DNA from: Sphingobacterium sp. CZ-2
GTDB taxonomy: Bacteria > Bacteroidota > Bacteroidia > Sphingobacteriales > Sphingobacteriaceae
Direction: 5' to 3'
DNA: 64,000 nt
Assembly: GCF_004526235.1 (NCBI RefSeq)
Contig: NZ_CP038159.1
Span: forward strand, 2,170,001-2,234,000
Made by a program: the position numbers and the translations under genes. This document shows positions 34,327 through 42,047 of the stretch, in pieces. Every line of letters begins with the position of its first letter. The first letter of the stretch is position 1. Under the pieces are notes generated by a model. It had not been told where the DNA came from, searched no databases, and saw only the letters and a list, made by a program, of their open reading frames with translations.

Positions 34327-34607
34327 TGACATTGCGAGGAGGTTTACTCCGTCATTGCGAGTAGGTTTTCCCGTCATTGCGAGGAAGCTTTCCCGTCATT
34401 GCGAGGAGGTACGACGAAGCAATCTTTAGCCATGTATGTCGTCCTGAGCGTAGTCGAAGGATCTGTACGGTAGTATACGAACAGATGGTTCGACTACGCT
34501 CACCATGACATGGTTAAAGATTGCTTCGTTCCTCGCAATGACGTGTGAGGTTGCTCGCAATGACGTGTGAGGTTCCTCGCAATGACGTTGTGTTCCTCAC
34601 AATGACG
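34327..34607. repeat. Family A repeat, locus A5 (long form with expanded ends)
   Basis: The longest copy. Four left-end units (GACATTGCGAGGAGG, CGTCATTGCGAGTAGG, CGTCATTGCGAGGAAG, CGTCATTGCGAGGAGG) lie within 34327-34410, about 20-25 nt apart. Then come the inner palindrome (34439-34510) and four right-end units (CCTCGCAATGACG types) up to 34607. Same orientation as A1. This locus fills the gap between hemE and hemJ. Confidence 0.93.
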
Positions 34608-34642
34608 GATAACGTCCCTCATTATGAAGTTTTTTCTTTTCG

Positions 34643-34650
34643 TACCTTTG
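34643..34650 (+). promoter_or_regulatory. -7 promoter box of hemJ
   Basis: TACCTTTG, ending 16 bp before the ATG at 34667, implying a leader of about 10 nt. It suggests hemJ is transcribed separately from hemE, downstream of the repeat. Confidence 0.55.
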
Positions 34651-34666
34651 TAATAAATACTTAAAA

Positions 34667-35218
34667 ATGCTTTATCTATACGCCAAGTCTATTCATATCA
34701 TTTTTGTAGTTTGCTGGATGGCGGGCCTGTTCTACATGCCACGCCTTTTTGTTTACCACACCGAAGCAAAACAAAAATCAGATATCGAATACCAAGTGCT
34801 TCATAAGCAATTTAACATCATGGAAAGCCGGTTATGGTGGGTAATTACAACTCCCTCCATGTACTTAGTAATCGCCTCGGCCCTCGTCATGTTATATGTC
34901 AACCCCGGATTATTATCCATGGGTTGGATGCATATGAAACTGGCCTTTGTACTCGGATTAGTAATCTACCATTTTATTTCTCAAAGGATCATGTTTAAGC
35001 TGAGGGATGGGAATTCAACCTGGACATCAACCCAGTTGCGTCTTTGGAATGAAGTTTCTACCATTATCTTATTTGCGATTGTATTTTTGGTGGTATTGAA
35101 ATCAACGATAGGTTGGGTATTTGGAGTAACAGGAATTATCGGATTAGGTGTTTTGTTGATGGTGCTGGTAAAGCTTTATAAGCGCTATCGAAAATCTAAA
35201 GGAGAAAACGTAGATTAG
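34667..35218 (+). CDS. hemJ: Protoporphyrinogen IX oxidase, HemJ type (CopD-like fold)
   Basis: 183 residues, four membrane helices. The pattern matches HemJ: conserved H10 in YAKSIHIIFVVCWMAGLFYMPRL region, MESRLWWVITTPSM, and MHMKLAFVLGLVIYHF. HemJ oxidises protoporphyrinogen IX in bacteria without HemG or HemY. The related CopD family has similar helices, but the sequence and the position next to hemE favour HemJ. A short charged tail (KRYRKSKGENVD) faces the cytoplasm. Confidence 0.85.
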   Translation: MLYLYAKSIHIIFVVCWMAGLFYMPRLFVYHTEAKQKSDIEYQVLHKQFNIMESRLWWVITTPSMYLVIASALVMLYVNPGLLSMGWMHMKLAFVLGLVIYHFISQRIMFKLRDGNSTWTSTQLRLWNEVSTIILFAIVFLVVLKSTIGWVFGVTGIIGLGVLLMVLVKLYKRYRKSKGENVD

Positions 35219-35288
35219 GACTATAAAACGTAGGCTAGAACTCTGCACCAAAGACTAAAATTATACAAAAGAGACTAAAATTATAATT

Positions 35289-35798
35289 ATGAAAAAGCTA
35301 TTGACCATATTATTTTGTGGGGTATTATTTATTGGAAGCAGTCAGGCACAGGAGCATAAATGGGCTTTTGGATTTTATGGCGATGTGCAGATGGAAAGTC
35401 CAACTTATGATGGGAGTTTTGGTGTGCAAGGAAAGTATGATCTGACAAATTATCAAGCTTTACAGGCCCAGGTTTATGGTAGAGGTGGATATATTGCCGT
35501 AGGTGCAGATTATTTGGTGAATGTGTTTAACAAGGAAAAATCTAATTTCAATATTTTTTTAGGTCCGGGGATTAGTCAGGATTTTTATACCTATGATTTT
35601 ACGATCGATGGGGATGTGGAAGGACCTATTAGAAGAAAAGAGAATTATACGAATGCGATTGGACAAGTGGGTGTGAGTTATTATTTTCCCTCAGTTGATT
35701 TATCGATTTATACAGGGTATAAGTTGAAGTATCAATTTGCTTCGGAAGCGATAGATCCCAATTATGTGATGATAGGGGTGAGGTATCATATTTGGTAA
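35289..35798 (+). CDS. Small outer-membrane beta-barrel protein, function unknown
   Basis: 169 residues. The signal peptide ends near SSQAQEHK. The rest alternates polar and hydrophobic residues in about eight strands (WAFGFYGDVQM, ALQAQVYGRGGYIAVGADYLV, NIFLGPGISQDFYTY, VSYYFPSVDLSIYTGYKLKYQF) and ends with the aromatic YVMIGVRYHIW, as expected of an outer-membrane barrel. I do not recognise a named family. The upstream gap has a duplicated 14-mer (AGACTAAAATTATA). Repeat A6 begins directly after the stop codon. Confidence 0.7.
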   Translation: MKKLLTILFCGVLFIGSSQAQEHKWAFGFYGDVQMESPTYDGSFGVQGKYDLTNYQALQAQVYGRGGYIAVGADYLVNVFNKEKSNFNIFLGPGISQDFYTYDFTIDGDVEGPIRRKENYTNAIGQVGVSYYFPSVDLSIYTGYKLKYQFASEAIDPNYVMIGVRYHIW

Positions 35799-35870
35799 CG
35801 TCATTGCGAGGAGGTACGACGAAGCAATCTTTACACTAACCGAAAGATTGCTTCGTTCCTCGCAATGACG
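35799..35870. repeat. Family A repeat, locus A6 (shortest complete form, 72 bp)
   Basis: Left arm CGTCATTGCGAGGAGGTACG with GAAGCAATCTTT, 8-nt loop, then AAAGATTGCTTCG with TTCCTCGCAATGACG. No inner palindrome. It starts at the base after the TAA of the preceding gene and ends 10 bp before the stop of the convergent dehydrogenase gene. Confidence 0.93.
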
Positions 35871-35880
35871 GGGAAAGTTC

Positions 35881-37311
35881 CTACTCTCCGAAACACAAAT
35901 ACTTAATTTCCATATACTCCTCCAACCCATATTTCGAGCCTTCCCTTCCCAATCCACTCTGTTTCACCCCGCCAAAAGGAGCCGAAGCATTCGAAATCAA
36001 GCCTGCATTAATTCCTACCATCCCAGCTTCCAATTGCTCCGCAACCCTAAAACATTGCTTCACATTTTCACTGTAAAAATAAGATGCCAAACCAAAAGGC
36101 GTATCATTTGCCATTTTTACCCCCTCATCTTCCGTTTTAAATTTAAATAGCGCACATACAGGACCAAAGGTTTCCTCACTTGCAATCAAGCTTTCCGGAC
36201 TTACATTAGAAAGCACGGTAGGTTCATAAAACAAATCCTTGATCACTTTTCCACCGGTTTCAATCTTCGCCCCTTTGGCCAACGCATCCGCCACATGATG
36301 CTCCACTTTTTCCAACCCAGACTTATTGATCAATGGACCAACCTGCGTCGTTTTCTTCAATCCATTTCCAACCACCAAATTCTTAACCGCGGCTGTCAAC
36401 TTCTTGCAAAATTCTCCATAAACATCCTCCTGCACATAAAACCTATTTATGGAAACACAGGTCTGCCCCGTATTACGAAACTTCCCAGCTATAGCTCCCT
36501 TAACCGCCAGATCAATATCCGCATCATTAAAAACCAAGAATGGCGCATTCCCTCCCAATTCCAAAGAGATTCTTTTGATGGTGCTCGCAGCCTGCTCCAT
36601 CAAAGTCCGACCAACCTCCGTAGATCCCGTAAAAGATATTTTTCTTACCAATTCACTAGTCGCCAATTCTTTTCCAATCCCTTTACTATCCTTCGAAGTG
36701 ATCACATTGAGCACACCTTTTGGAAATCCTGCCATATCCGCCAGCTTAGCCAAAGCAATGGCCGAAAAAGGGGTTTGAGATGCCGGTTTAAGAACCACAG
36801 TACATCCTGCCACCAATGCCGGAGCCACTTTCCTCGTAATCATAGCAAGCGGAAAGTTCCAAGGCGTAATGGCGGCCACCACACCAATACCCTGTTTGAT
36901 CGTCTGAAGCCTGGTATTACCAGCTAGGGAAGGAATAGTTTCCCCGTAAGCACGTTTCCCTTCCTCAGCAAACCATTCCATAAAAGAATTGGCATAATCC
37001 ACTTCTGTTTGAGATTCATTGATGGGCTTTCCACTTTCCAAGGTCATGATTTCCGCTATCTCATCCCGATGTTCATTGATCAATTCAAAAAGCCTTCTAA
37101 CCAACTTTGATCTTTCGCCTACAGGCGTTGATTTCCAGCTTTTCCAAGCCTTGTCTGCTGTTTTAATGAATTTCTGACAGTCTTTTACCGTAAGATCCGG
37201 CAACGAGCCGATGGGTTTTAAAGTTGCTGGATTGATTACTTCAAATGTCTTTTCGGAAGATAAAAAGGAACCGTTATGATAAGCTTTTTCGATAAAAAGT
37301 GAATTCTTCAT
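35881..37311 (-). CDS. gabD: NAD(P)-dependent succinate-semialdehyde dehydrogenase family protein
   Basis: 476 residues from the ATG at 37311; the frame is open to 37449 but the extra 46 residues do not look like the family. Aldehyde dehydrogenase motifs: N152 in ITPWNFPLAM, E251 in SLELGGNAPFLV, and nucleophile C285 in NTGQTCVSINR. The sequence most resembles succinate-semialdehyde dehydrogenases, which oxidise succinate semialdehyde to succinate in GABA breakdown; another aldehyde substrate cannot be excluded. It is monocistronic. Sense-strand cytosine falls from about 21% near the 5' end to about 9% near the 3' end, next to repeat A6. Confidence 0.88.
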   Translation of the reverse strand: MKNSLFIEKAYHNGSFLSSEKTFEVINPATLKPIGSLPDLTVKDCQKFIKTADKAWKSWKSTPVGERSKLVRRLFELINEHRDEIAEIMTLESGKPINESQTEVDYANSFMEWFAEEGKRAYGETIPSLAGNTRLQTIKQGIGVVAAITPWNFPLAMITRKVAPALVAGCTVVLKPASQTPFSAIALAKLADMAGFPKGVLNVITSKDSKGIGKELATSELVRKISFTGSTEVGRTLMEQAASTIKRISLELGGNAPFLVFNDADIDLAVKGAIAGKFRNTGQTCVSINRFYVQEDVYGEFCKKLTAAVKNLVVGNGLKKTTQVGPLINKSGLEKVEHHVADALAKGAKIETGGKVIKDLFYEPTVLSNVSPESLIASEETFGPVCALFKFKTEDEGVKMANDTPFGLASYFYSENVKQCFRVAEQLEAGMVGINAGLISNASAPFGGVKQSGLGREGSKYGLEEYMEIKYLCFGE

Positions 37312-37481
37312 GATGCTTTGTTTTATGAATTCTTGCTGAAAATTATAAATAACCCTATAATTTCTGGATTCTTGGTATGATTTATGGAACAGTGAAGGTA
37401 AAGTTTTGTTTCGACCTACATGTTGCAAAAAAGTAATATTATAGATCAATTACAAACGATGTGAAGGAAACTTTTTATTAT

Positions 37482-37662
37482 AGTTCGCTTCGGAGTTAAA
37501 CCATACTGAAAGTATACCTAAAGTATGTAAAATGTATGCTTTACCTACTTTCCGCCTACTTTAACCCTGCTTTAAACCTACTTAAACTACGATTCTTACC
37601 CAAATTCAAACATATTTTGAAGTCATAGGTTAGAAACAACCTCGAGAAAATGGATAATAAAC
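37482..37662 (+). repeat. Family B repeat, copy B2
   Basis: About 180 bp closely matching 63049-63230. Shared landmarks in order: CTTCG, AAACCATACTGAAAG, AAGTATGTAAAATGTATGC, TTTAACCCTGCTTTAA, CCTACTTAAAC, ACGATTCT, ACATATTTTGAAG, and GAAAATGGATAATAAA. The central part has CTACTTT/CCTGCTTT units about 10-11 bp apart. Confidence 0.85.
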
Positions 37663-37664
37663 GT

Positions 37665-37715
37665 AAAAAAGGAGGGCGTATAAATTTGTTAATCAACAAA
37701 TTATACGCCCTCCTT
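37665..37715 (-). terminator. Terminator of ribBA
   Basis: Long inverted repeat: AAGGAGGGCGTATAA plus ATTTGTT (37669-37690) against AACAAAT plus TATACGCCCTCCTT (37695-37715), one unpaired base, 4-nt loop. Read on the minus strand it is followed by six T (37670-37665). It lies about 85 bp after the ribBA stop. Confidence 0.88.
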
Positions 37716-37719
37716 AGAC

Positions 37720-37799
37720 ATTAGATAATAGATTATAGATAATAGACAACTGTAAGGCGCCCAAGGTCTAACATCTATTATCTAACATCTATCATCTAA
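37720..37799 (+). repeat. Family C hairpin repeat, copy C2
   Basis: TTAGATAATAGATTATAGAT (left) and ATCTATTATCTAACATCTAT with ATCATCTAA (right) are complementary over most of their length, with a G/C-rich loop (GTAAGGCGCCCAAGG). Related to C1 in the atp operon. It ends 2 bp before the ribBA stop codon. Confidence 0.83.
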
Positions 37800-37801
37800 A
37801 A

Positions 37802-39013
37802 TTACAGATTACTCAACGTATGACCCATACGGTCTCTTTTTGTTTTCAGGTATTCCGTATTATAAGGATTCGGTTCGATTTCGATCGGCACATTATCCAC
37901 AATCTCCAAACCATAGCCAATCAATCCGGCACGTTTGGTAGGATTATTAGACATTAAACGCATTTTGGTTACTCCCATATAACGCAATATCTGTGCACCA
38001 ACTCCATAATCCCTAAGATCAGCTTTAAAACCTAACTGCAGGTTTGCATCCACCGTATCCACGCCTTCTTCTTGAAGTTTATAGGCGTGCAGCTTATTGA
38101 TCAGGCCGATTCCTCTACCTTCCTGGTTCATATAAACAATAATTCCCTTACCTTCTTTTTGGATCATCTCCATGGATTTGTGAAGTTGTGGTCCACAATC
38201 GCAACGGCAAGAACCGAAGATATCCCCAGTAACACAAGAGCTATGAACACGAACCAAGATCGGTTCATCTTCTGCCCATTCGCCTTTATAAAGAGCTAAG
38301 TGCTGCTCACCAGTATTCTTCTGAGTAAAGGCCTTCATTTTGAAATCCCCCCATTCGGTTGGCATCTCAACAGAAACCTCTTCCTGGATTAACGTATCAT
38401 GTTTTAAACGATATTCGATCAGATCCTCAATCGAGATGATCTTCAGGTCAAAACGCTCCGCTACTTTGATCAAATCAGGTAGCCTTGCCATTTCGCCATC
38501 ATCCTTTAGGATTTCAACCAATACCCCTGCAGGTTCAAAACCAGCTAAACGCGCTAAATCCACGGAAGCTTCGGTATGACCAGTTCTACGCAATACACCG
38601 CCATCCTTCGCGATCAGCGGGAAGATATGGCCTGGACGACCTAATTCTTCCGGACGAATATTAGGATCGATCAATGCTTTTATGGTTTTCGAACGGTCGG
38701 ATGCAGAGATACCTGTCGTACAGCCGTAACCTTGAAGATCCACAGAAACCGTAAAGTTGGTTTCATAAACGGCAGTATTTTGGTTAACCATTAAACCCAG
38801 ATTAAGCTCACGACAACGTTCTTCGGTTAAAGGTGCACATACCAATCCTCTACCATGGGTAGCCATAAAATTGATCACTTCAGGGGTAGCATTGCGTGCA
38901 GCAGTAACAAAATCGCCTTCATTCTCACGGTCTTCATCGTCTACTACGATAATGACTTTTCCAGCTCTGATATCCTCGATTGCTTCTTCAATCGTGTTTA
39001 ATTTAATATCCAT
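37802..39013 (-). CDS. ribBA: Bifunctional DHBP synthase / GTP cyclohydrolase II
   Basis: 403 residues from the ATG at 39013; the upstream in-frame ATG at 39034 lies inside a TACCTTTG promoter box and is unlikely. The N-terminal half is RibB ([41 protein letters not shown]), which makes 3,4-dihydroxy-2-butanone 4-phosphate from ribulose 5-phosphate. The C-terminal half is RibA (zinc site [15 protein letters not shown], catalytic [11 protein letters not shown]), which opens GTP. Both products feed riboflavin synthesis. No FMN riboswitch is apparent in the short leader. Confidence 0.96.
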   Translation of the reverse strand: MDIKLNTIEEAIEDIRAGKVIIVVDDEDRENEGDFVTAARNATPEVINFMATHGRGLVCAPLTEERCRELNLGLMVNQNTAVYETNFTVSVDLQGYGCTTGISASDRSKTIKALIDPNIRPEELGRPGHIFPLIAKDGGVLRRTGHTEASVDLARLAGFEPAGVLVEILKDDGEMARLPDLIKVAERFDLKIISIEDLIEYRLKHDTLIQEEVSVEMPTEWGDFKMKAFTQKNTGEQHLALYKGEWAEDEPILVRVHSSCVTGDIFGSCRCDCGPQLHKSMEMIQKEGKGIIVYMNQEGRGIGLINKLHAYKLQEEGVDTVDANLQLGFKADLRDYGVGAQILRYMGVTKMRLMSNNPTKRAGLIGYGLEIVDNVPIEIEPNPYNTEYLKTKRDRMGHTLSNL

Positions 39014-39031
39014 TAGTTTTAAATAAGTGTA

Positions 39032-39039
39032 CAAAGGTA
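39032..39039 (-). promoter_or_regulatory. -7 promoter box of ribBA
   Basis: TACCTTTG on the minus strand, 18 bp before the ATG at 39013; it fixes the start because the alternative ATG at 39034 falls within the box. No clear -33 TTTG. Confidence 0.55.
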
Positions 39040-39047
39040 ACGGTTAA

Positions 39048-39437
39048 TTAGGACTTATTTATAAGTAAGTTGTCATAAATATGCCCTCGGGCGTCTTTCG
39101 GGAGTACATGGAAATGGGCCTGATAAACCTTACTGAAATGATGGGCATATTTGAAACCTATGAGGAAAGCGATTTCCTTGATCTCCAAATCCGTATTCAC
39201 CAACATATCCTGCGCACGATCCATCCGGCATTTGCGTAAATAGCGCATCACGGTTATGCCATAAACCTGTTTGAAAATCGTTTTAAGTTTGAATTCATTG
39301 ATCCCAAATTGACGAACAAGAGTAACAATATGTATATCTTCATGGCTATTTTCCTCTAAGTATGTTTTTATTTCTTTGATTATTTTCAAATCGATGTTTG
39401 AACATTTCAAATTCCTGGTATCCTTACTTGCCTCCAT
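39048..39437 (-). CDS. AraC-family transcriptional regulator, DNA-binding domain only
   Basis: 129 residues, almost only the AraC/XylS double helix-turn-helix: first HTH in LVRQFGINEFKLKTIFKQVYG, then YLRKCRMDRAQDMLVNTDLEIKEIAFLIGFKYAHHFSKVYQAHF. There is no ligand-binding domain. Short stand-alone AraC proteins of this kind often control neighbouring TonB-dependent receptor genes in Bacteroidota, and this gene is divergent from one at 39694. That link is inference. A TAGATTTG box (39482-39475, minus) lies 37 bp upstream. Confidence 0.85.
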   Translation of the reverse strand: MEASKDTRNLKCSNIDLKIIKEIKTYLEENSHEDIHIVTLVRQFGINEFKLKTIFKQVYGITVMRYLRKCRMDRAQDMLVNTDLEIKEIAFLIGFKYAHHFSKVYQAHFHVLPKDARGHIYDNLLINKS

Positions 39438-39693
39438 CCGTATTATTATCCCTTTTTTGTTATTGATGGGTAAACAAATCTAATACTTTTGTGGTGTTAT
39501 TTATAATTATTCTAAATAATTTTCTGAAAATTACATCACCTTGGGGAATAGAAATTTTATTATGCTAATACGTATCAATATGTAATTAAATTTAAAATTA
39601 ACAAGCTTTCTGATTTTCTTCACGCTGTTCTCGAATGCTCAGACTGGTATCAAAGGTGTAATTTCTGATAAGGAAGGACAACCCTTAAGCCAA

Positions 39694-41997
39694 GTGAGCA
39701 TCTTGTTCAAAAATGCTTTGCAACAGCTAGAAAAGGAAAGTTACAGTACAGAAAACGGAAGTTTTTCACAAACCATCGGTCCTGGAAAATACCATTTACA
39801 GATAAGCCATCAGGGGTATGAAACTTTATATATTGACCAAGTGCTAGTTGAGAAAGGCTTTGTAGACCTTGATACCTTATTTCTATTTTCCGCATCCCAG
39901 AAAATAGAAGCCATCACCTTAAAGGCTAGCCCCAGATTTATAGAACAACGTGCTGATCGAATGGTAATGAACATCGAGAACTCCGTACTATCTGATGGAA
40001 TGACGGCCTTGGAAATATTGGAAAGAGCTCCTGGAGTAAAAGTGAGTGATGATGGGGAGATCCAGATGCGGGGTAAGAAAGATGTCGCGGTGATGATCAA
40101 TGGAAAGTTATCCTATTTATCCCAAAAGGAATTGACTAGCCTATTGAGAGGAACTTCCTCTTCTTCCGTTAAAAGCATAGAGTTGATCACCAATCCTTCG
40201 GCAAAATTTGATGCGCAAGGAATGGGCGGATTGATCAATATCGTTATGAAAAATCAACGTAAGAAAGGGTTCAATGCTACGATCAATGCCTTTGCTGGTG
40301 CTGGAAGAAAATTAAGGAATGGCAGTGGGATTAACCTGAATGTTCAACGGGATAAATGGAACCTGTATTCGGCCTATGATTATGCCTTTCGTGGGGAGGA
40401 AGAGTATAGGCAATTTGACCGGTTCTTTGAGAAGCTTCCTGCTGAGATTCAAGCAAGGGTATCCAAGCAATATTCCGTGACGGAAGAACCGCTGAATACC
40501 CACAACGCTAAGTTTGGGGTGGATTATATTCCTTCATCTAGCCAACTCATCAGTTTGAACTGGACTGGAAATTTTGGAACTTATAAGAACCTGAACCAGG
40601 GATATAACAACATTTTATTTGAAAATGGGGAATTGATTTCTAATTCTTTGACGGATAATTCAAACATCAGTACCTGGAACAATCATAATGTGAGTTTGGG
40701 TTATGTACATCGGATAGGAGAAAGGGGACATGAAATAACGGCTGATCTTGATTTTCTCCATGCAGCCTATGATGCCGATCAATTATTGATTTCTGATTTT
40801 CAACGGACCACATTTCAACAACCCTTTATCTCCAAACGGAAAAACCAAACGCCTTCTGTTACCAAGCTTGCTGTAGCCAAGGTCGATTATCTTCACCAAT
40901 TAACCGTAAACCAGAAGGTAGAGATAGGATGGAAGAGTAGCGTGATGGAAGCAGACAATAATGCGATCAATGATACATTAAAAGGAGCATCTTGGATCAG
41001 GGATCTGGGTACCAGTAATCATTTCCTGTACAAGGAACAGATCCATGCCGGATATCTGAACTACCAGTGGAAGAAGGAGGGATGGAGTTTGCAGGCCGGT
41101 CTTCGAGCTGAAAAAACCTTGGCTGATGGCTTGTTATTAACTACTTCTGTGCAACATAAGCGGTCTTACCTGAACTGGTTTCCAAGCGCGACATTAGCAA
41201 GGCAATGGAGTGCCCTACATCAAACCCAACTATCGTATAGCAGAAGGATCAATAGGCCCGATTATTATGACCTCAATCCATTTCGATATTATGTAGATGC
41301 TTTTGTTTTTTATGAAGGAAATCCATTGTTGCAACCCGAAAAAGCACATGCATTTGAACTGAATTATGGCTATGGTCGTAATCTAAATATTTCCTTTTTT
41401 TATACCGATGTAGCAGAGGTGATGACTTCGGTGCTGACACAAATCCCTGAAAAGAATATGACCATCCGTTCGGTTGCTAATATTGAAGGCTTCCGTAATA
41501 TAGGCACGAATATCAATCATAGTTATCAACCATTGAACTTCTGGACCAGCATCAATAATGTGCTGATCTATCAAAACCATTATTTTGGAGCGTTCAATAA
41601 GGAAGTTATCGATAATAAAGGCTGGTCTTTAAATTATCAATCCAACAATTCCTTTAAATTGCCGAAAGCTTGGCAATTAGAGATCAATGGGCAATATTTA
41701 TCGCCCGAATCGGACGGAGTTTATAGAAGAAAGTCGATGGGATCCGTATCCATAGGCGTTCAGAAGAAGTTGTTGCGCGAAAATCTGACCTTAAAATTGA
41801 GCGGAAATGACGTTTTCAAAACGATGCGGTACAGGACAACTTCAGAGGTTGGGGCTGTTCGCATGAATCAGCACTTTAATCTGGATTCCAGGACTTTTAT
41901 TCTTTCCGCAACATTTAAGATCGGAAAAGATTTTACAAAGGAACGAAGATCAGGGTCGGAAACCGGTGAGATGAAAAGGGTAATAGGGGGAAGTTAA
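39694..41997 (+). CDS. Outer-membrane beta-barrel receptor with damaged or non-standard start
   Basis: 767 residues from a GTG at 39694, but the protein clearly begins further upstream: in the same frame 39586-39693 encode a signal peptide-like stretch (LTSFLIFFTLFSNAQ) and the start of the carboxypeptidase-like domain (GIKGVISDKEGQPLSQ). The in-frame ATG at 39580 is followed directly by TAA (39583-39585), and no ATG, GTG or TTG lies between that stop and 39694. The rest is intact: plug (ALEILERAPGVKVSDDG, MRGKKDVAVMING) and a full barrel, related to the receptor at 25597. Either a nonsense mutation in codon 2 (pseudogene), a sequencing error, or use of a rare start codon. Confidence 0.75.
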   Translation: MSILFKNALQQLEKESYSTENGSFSQTIGPGKYHLQISHQGYETLYIDQVLVEKGFVDLDTLFLFSASQKIEAITLKASPRFIEQRADRMVMNIENSVLSDGMTALEILERAPGVKVSDDGEIQMRGKKDVAVMINGKLSYLSQKELTSLLRGTSSSSVKSIELITNPSAKFDAQGMGGLINIVMKNQRKKGFNATINAFAGAGRKLRNGSGINLNVQRDKWNLYSAYDYAFRGEEEYRQFDRFFEKLPAEIQARVSKQYSVTEEPLNTHNAKFGVDYIPSSSQLISLNWTGNFGTYKNLNQGYNNILFENGELISNSLTDNSNISTWNNHNVSLGYVHRIGERGHEITADLDFLHAAYDADQLLISDFQRTTFQQPFISKRKNQTPSVTKLAVAKVDYLHQLTVNQKVEIGWKSSVMEADNNAINDTLKGASWIRDLGTSNHFLYKEQIHAGYLNYQWKKEGWSLQAGLRAEKTLADGLLLTTSVQHKRSYLNWFPSATLARQWSALHQTQLSYSRRINRPDYYDLNPFRYYVDAFVFYEGNPLLQPEKAHAFELNYGYGRNLNISFFYTDVAEVMTSVLTQIPEKNMTIRSVANIEGFRNIGTNINHSYQPLNFWTSINNVLIYQNHYFGAFNKEVIDNKGWSLNYQSNNSFKLPKAWQLEINGQYLSPESDGVYRRKSMGSVSIGVQKKLLRENLTLKLSGNDVFKTMRYRTTSEVGAVRMNQHFNLDSRTFILSATFKIGKDFTKERRSGSETGEMKRVIGGS

Positions 41998-42014
41998 GGT
42001 GTTTTTATTTTACA

Positions 42015-42047
42015 AAAGCGACCTTCCTAAGAGGAAAGGGTCGCTTT
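42015..42047. terminator. Terminator overlapping the 3' end of the LptF/G gene
   Basis: AAAGCGACC (42015-42023) pairs with GGTCGCTTT (42039-42047). It sits between the receptor gene (+) and the permease gene (-), and its right half includes the last codons of the permease gene. T-rich sequence flanks both sides, so it can act in both directions. Confidence 0.75.

Larger units (their letters stand above)
37312..37801. other. Gene-free gap with repeat B2, a terminator and repeat C2
   Basis: 490 bp between the dehydrogenase start and the ribBA stop. From left to right: about 170 bp of A/T-rich upstream region, repeat B2 (37482-37662), the ribBA terminator (37665-37715) and hairpin repeat C2 (37720-37799). 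No coding frame is supported. Confidence 0.85.

Noticed and set aside
34327-34607. CRISPR-like array of short repeats with about 10-nt spacers
   Set aside because: The units occur in both orientations around one palindromic core, repeats are only about 13 bp, spacers are not uniform and no cas gene is in the window. It is a family A repeat.
37312-37449. 46-residue extension of the dehydrogenase
   Set aside because: It does not match the family and precedes a standard aldehyde dehydrogenase start at 37311.
39013-39034. FMN riboswitch before ribBA
   Set aside because: The leader from the -7 box to the ATG is only about 12 nt, too short for the aptamer.
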